From the NCBI GenBank assembly GCA_007126415.1, contig SLBH01000196.1, positions 1-5,393 on the forward strand: a stretch of 5,393 bases of DNA, in the 5' to 3' direction. The notes under the pieces are model-generated. The model was not told where the DNA came from, did not search any database, and saw only the letters and a program-made list of their open reading frames with translations. Positions 4,189-5,393 of this stretch are shown here, piece by piece (the first letter of the stretch is position 1; every line of letters begins with the position of its first letter). Both the position numbers and the translations under genes were made by a program. Origin of the DNA: Spirochaetales bacterium. Lineage in GTDB: Bacteria; Spirochaetota; Spirochaetia; DSM-27196; SLAA01.

Positions 4189-5393
4189 TCATTGCGAAAC
4201 GCGCACGGCGATCAAATCCCGGAACTTCCTCGCCTGTTGGGAATCGGGCTGAATCTCGAGCGCGCGATCGCAGTCGCCCAAGGCGCGCACATAGTCACCG
4301 AGATCGTAGTATAGTTGGGCACGCGCGAACGAGCCGTCGAAGTGATAAGGGTCAAGATACAAACAGGCGTCTAGGTCGGCAAGCGCATCGCCGGTGCGAT
4401 CCAGAACACGATACACAACTCCGCGGTAATACAACGCCTTAGGGTTGTCCGGAGAGAGCTCGAGCGCACGCGTGAAGTCGTCGATGGCGTCTTGATGGAG
4501 CCCCTCGGCGAAGCACGCCATGCCGCGATGCGCCGAGATTACCGACTCCACCTCGGCACGGGGCTGCTGTTTCAACAGGCGATCGTATATCTCGATAGCC
4601 CGAGTGAAGTTTTGACGGTTGTGCTCGAGCAAAGCCTGCAAAAGGAGGTTGTCGAGCGTGTCGCCGACATCCTGCCCGTTACGCAGAGACGCGCGGTTGT
4701 TCCGTCGCCCGCCGTTGCCGGCATGCTCGGACCGTTCATCCGGCCCCGCCCCGCCGTTGTTCGCGATTCGATGATAGCGGTGCCAGAACTCCCCACGACG
4801 CTTCTCTAACTCGCGTTGCAGCTCGCGCTGATAGTCTCGAATCTCTTGGAAGATGGTATCCGACAACGAAAGGTTGGCATTCAGCGCCGCGAGTTTGCGG
4901 CGTAACGGATCGTCGAGCGGACTAAAATCCGCTTTGTAGATCAACTCGTGCTCCACCTCGGCCCACGCATCCTGCAGAATGGTTCGTAGCTGCAGCTCGC
5001 ACGAAAGCTCCTCCGGCAGCCCACAGAGACGGGTAATCTCGGCGGGAACACGTATCAGATAATGGGTTGAGTCGTAGCCGAACTCGTGAAACGCGTACTG
5101 GGAGCCCTTCCGCTCAACCTCAAGCACCTCGTAGGAATCACGAAGGTGTTGCTCGATACGCTCGATATCCTCCAAGAACGGGCACACAAAGCGGATACCG
5201 AGCAGGTCGGTGAGTTCCATTGTGTCCGAGTGCTCGCCGGCTTCGCGAACTCGACGGACAAGCTTGGAGAAGCAGCTGTCGAACGACTTCACCCGCCACT
5301 TGACGGTCGGATCCAAACCGATCGTGGTCAACTCCGAGCGCAGGCGAAGCTGCAACTCCTGTAGCGCCTCTTCATACTTAGGCCGCAGCCGGC
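4189..5393 (-). CDS. RelA/SpoT-domain alarmone synthetase with C-terminal TPR repeats, 5' end outside the window
   Basis: The N-terminal half is a RelA/SpoT nucleotidyltransferase domain of the type that moves pyrophosphate from ATP to GDP/GTP, making (p)ppGpp. Counting from the TTG at 5355, the motifs are RVKS (21-24) with K31, DLLGIR (50-55), GYDSTH (93-98), and ELQLRT (120-125) leading into AWAEVEHELIYK (130-141), including the probable catalytic Glu E120. All look intact. A Glu/Arg-rich helix (about 165-195) and a Gly/Asn/Arg-rich linker (about 199-232) lead to roughly four TPR units (about 236-372), for example DAIDDFTRALELSPDN and RALGDCDRALEIQPDS. No HD hydrolase domain is visible. The frame remains open from 5355 to the window edge, and the extra residues (KYEEALQELQ) look like the normal helix before the domain, so TTG at 5355 is probably internal despite CAGGAG before it. 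The TPRs suggest control by a protein partner. The Hpt gene follows after 87 bp. Confidence 0.9.
   Translation of the reverse strand, partial: RLRPKYEEALQELQLRLRSELTTIGLDPTVKWRVKSFDSCFSKLVRRVREAGEHSDTMELTDLLGIRFVCPFLEDIERIEQHLRDSYEVLEVERKGSQYAFHEFGYDSTHYLIRVPAEITRLCGLPEELSCELQLRTILQDAWAEVEHELIYKADFSPLDDPLRRKLAALNANLSLSDTIFQEIRDYQRELQRELEKRRGEFWHRYHRIANNGGAGPDERSEHAGNGGRRNNRASLRNGQDVGDTLDNLLLQALLEHNRQNFTRAIEIYDRLLKQQPRAEVESVISAHRGMACFAEGLHQDAIDDFTRALELSPDNPKALYYRGVVYRVLDRTGDALADLDACLYLDPYHFDGSFARAQLYYDLGDYVRALGDCDRALEIQPDSQQARKFRDLIAVRVSQ

Noticed and set aside
3790..4314. 174-codon plus-strand frame across the Hpt gene and the end of the synthetase-TPR gene
   Set aside because: Antisense to two recognised genes, and it lacks a ribosome site and any known motif.
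5353..5368. TTG at 5355 with CAGGAG upstream as the true start of the synthetase-TPR gene
   Set aside because: The frame stays open to the window edge and the upstream residues resemble the helix that normally precedes the synthetase domain, so the start is more likely outside.

Overview
The window is a compact, moderately GC-rich bacterial chromosomal segment with six protein genes and no RNA gene, insertion sequence, CRISPR array or phage gene that I can support. The best guess for the source is a free-living or host-associated spirochaete (Spirochaetota). The main reason is the large minus-strand gene at 1334-2902, whose product resembles the DUF5312 family that I associate with spirochaetes. 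The combination of a catalytic FTR-like protein with a non-glutathione redoxin also fits an anaerobe or microaerophile. This assignment comes from recall and was not checked by a search.

Layout from left to right: (1) 1-759 +, the GTPase and C-terminal part of HflX, cut by the window edge. (2) 796-1311 +, an O6-alkylguanine-DNA alkyltransferase (Ogt/MGMT type) with a near-consensus sigma70-type promoter that overlaps the hflX stop codon. (3) 1334-2902 -, a 522-residue DUF5312-like protein convergent with ogt. (4) 2903-3026, a divergent intergenic region holding a nested inverted repeat and weak promoter candidates on both strands. (5) 3027-3347 + and 3354-3716 +, a two-gene operon with a 6-bp gap: a NrdH/glutaredoxin-like redoxin (CGFC) followed by a ferredoxin-thioredoxin-reductase catalytic-subunit-like Fe-S protein. 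(6) 3748-4101 -, a stand-alone histidine phosphotransfer (Hpt) protein. (7) 4102-4188, a short spacer with a 16-bp tandem direct repeat. (8) 4189-5393 -, a RelA/SpoT-type alarmone synthetase domain fused to C-terminal TPR repeats, cut at its 5' end by the window edge.

The most interesting content is two signalling/redox pairs. The redoxin lacks the Gly-Gly glutathione-binding signature and has an NrdH-like C-terminal motif, and it sits directly upstream of an FTR-like reductase. This suggests a ferredoxin -> FTR-like -> redoxin electron route independent of glutathione and NADPH. The reductase has altered spacing between its cysteine pairs and has Phe in place of the His in the canonical CHC motif. 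The second pair is the synthetase-TPR gene, with all recognisable synthetase motifs intact, upstream of an orphan Hpt whose phospho-acceptor motif is degenerate after the His. It hints at a link between phosphorelay and alarmone signalling, but only from adjacency. The genes between (hflX, ogt) look like ordinary housekeeping and repair functions.
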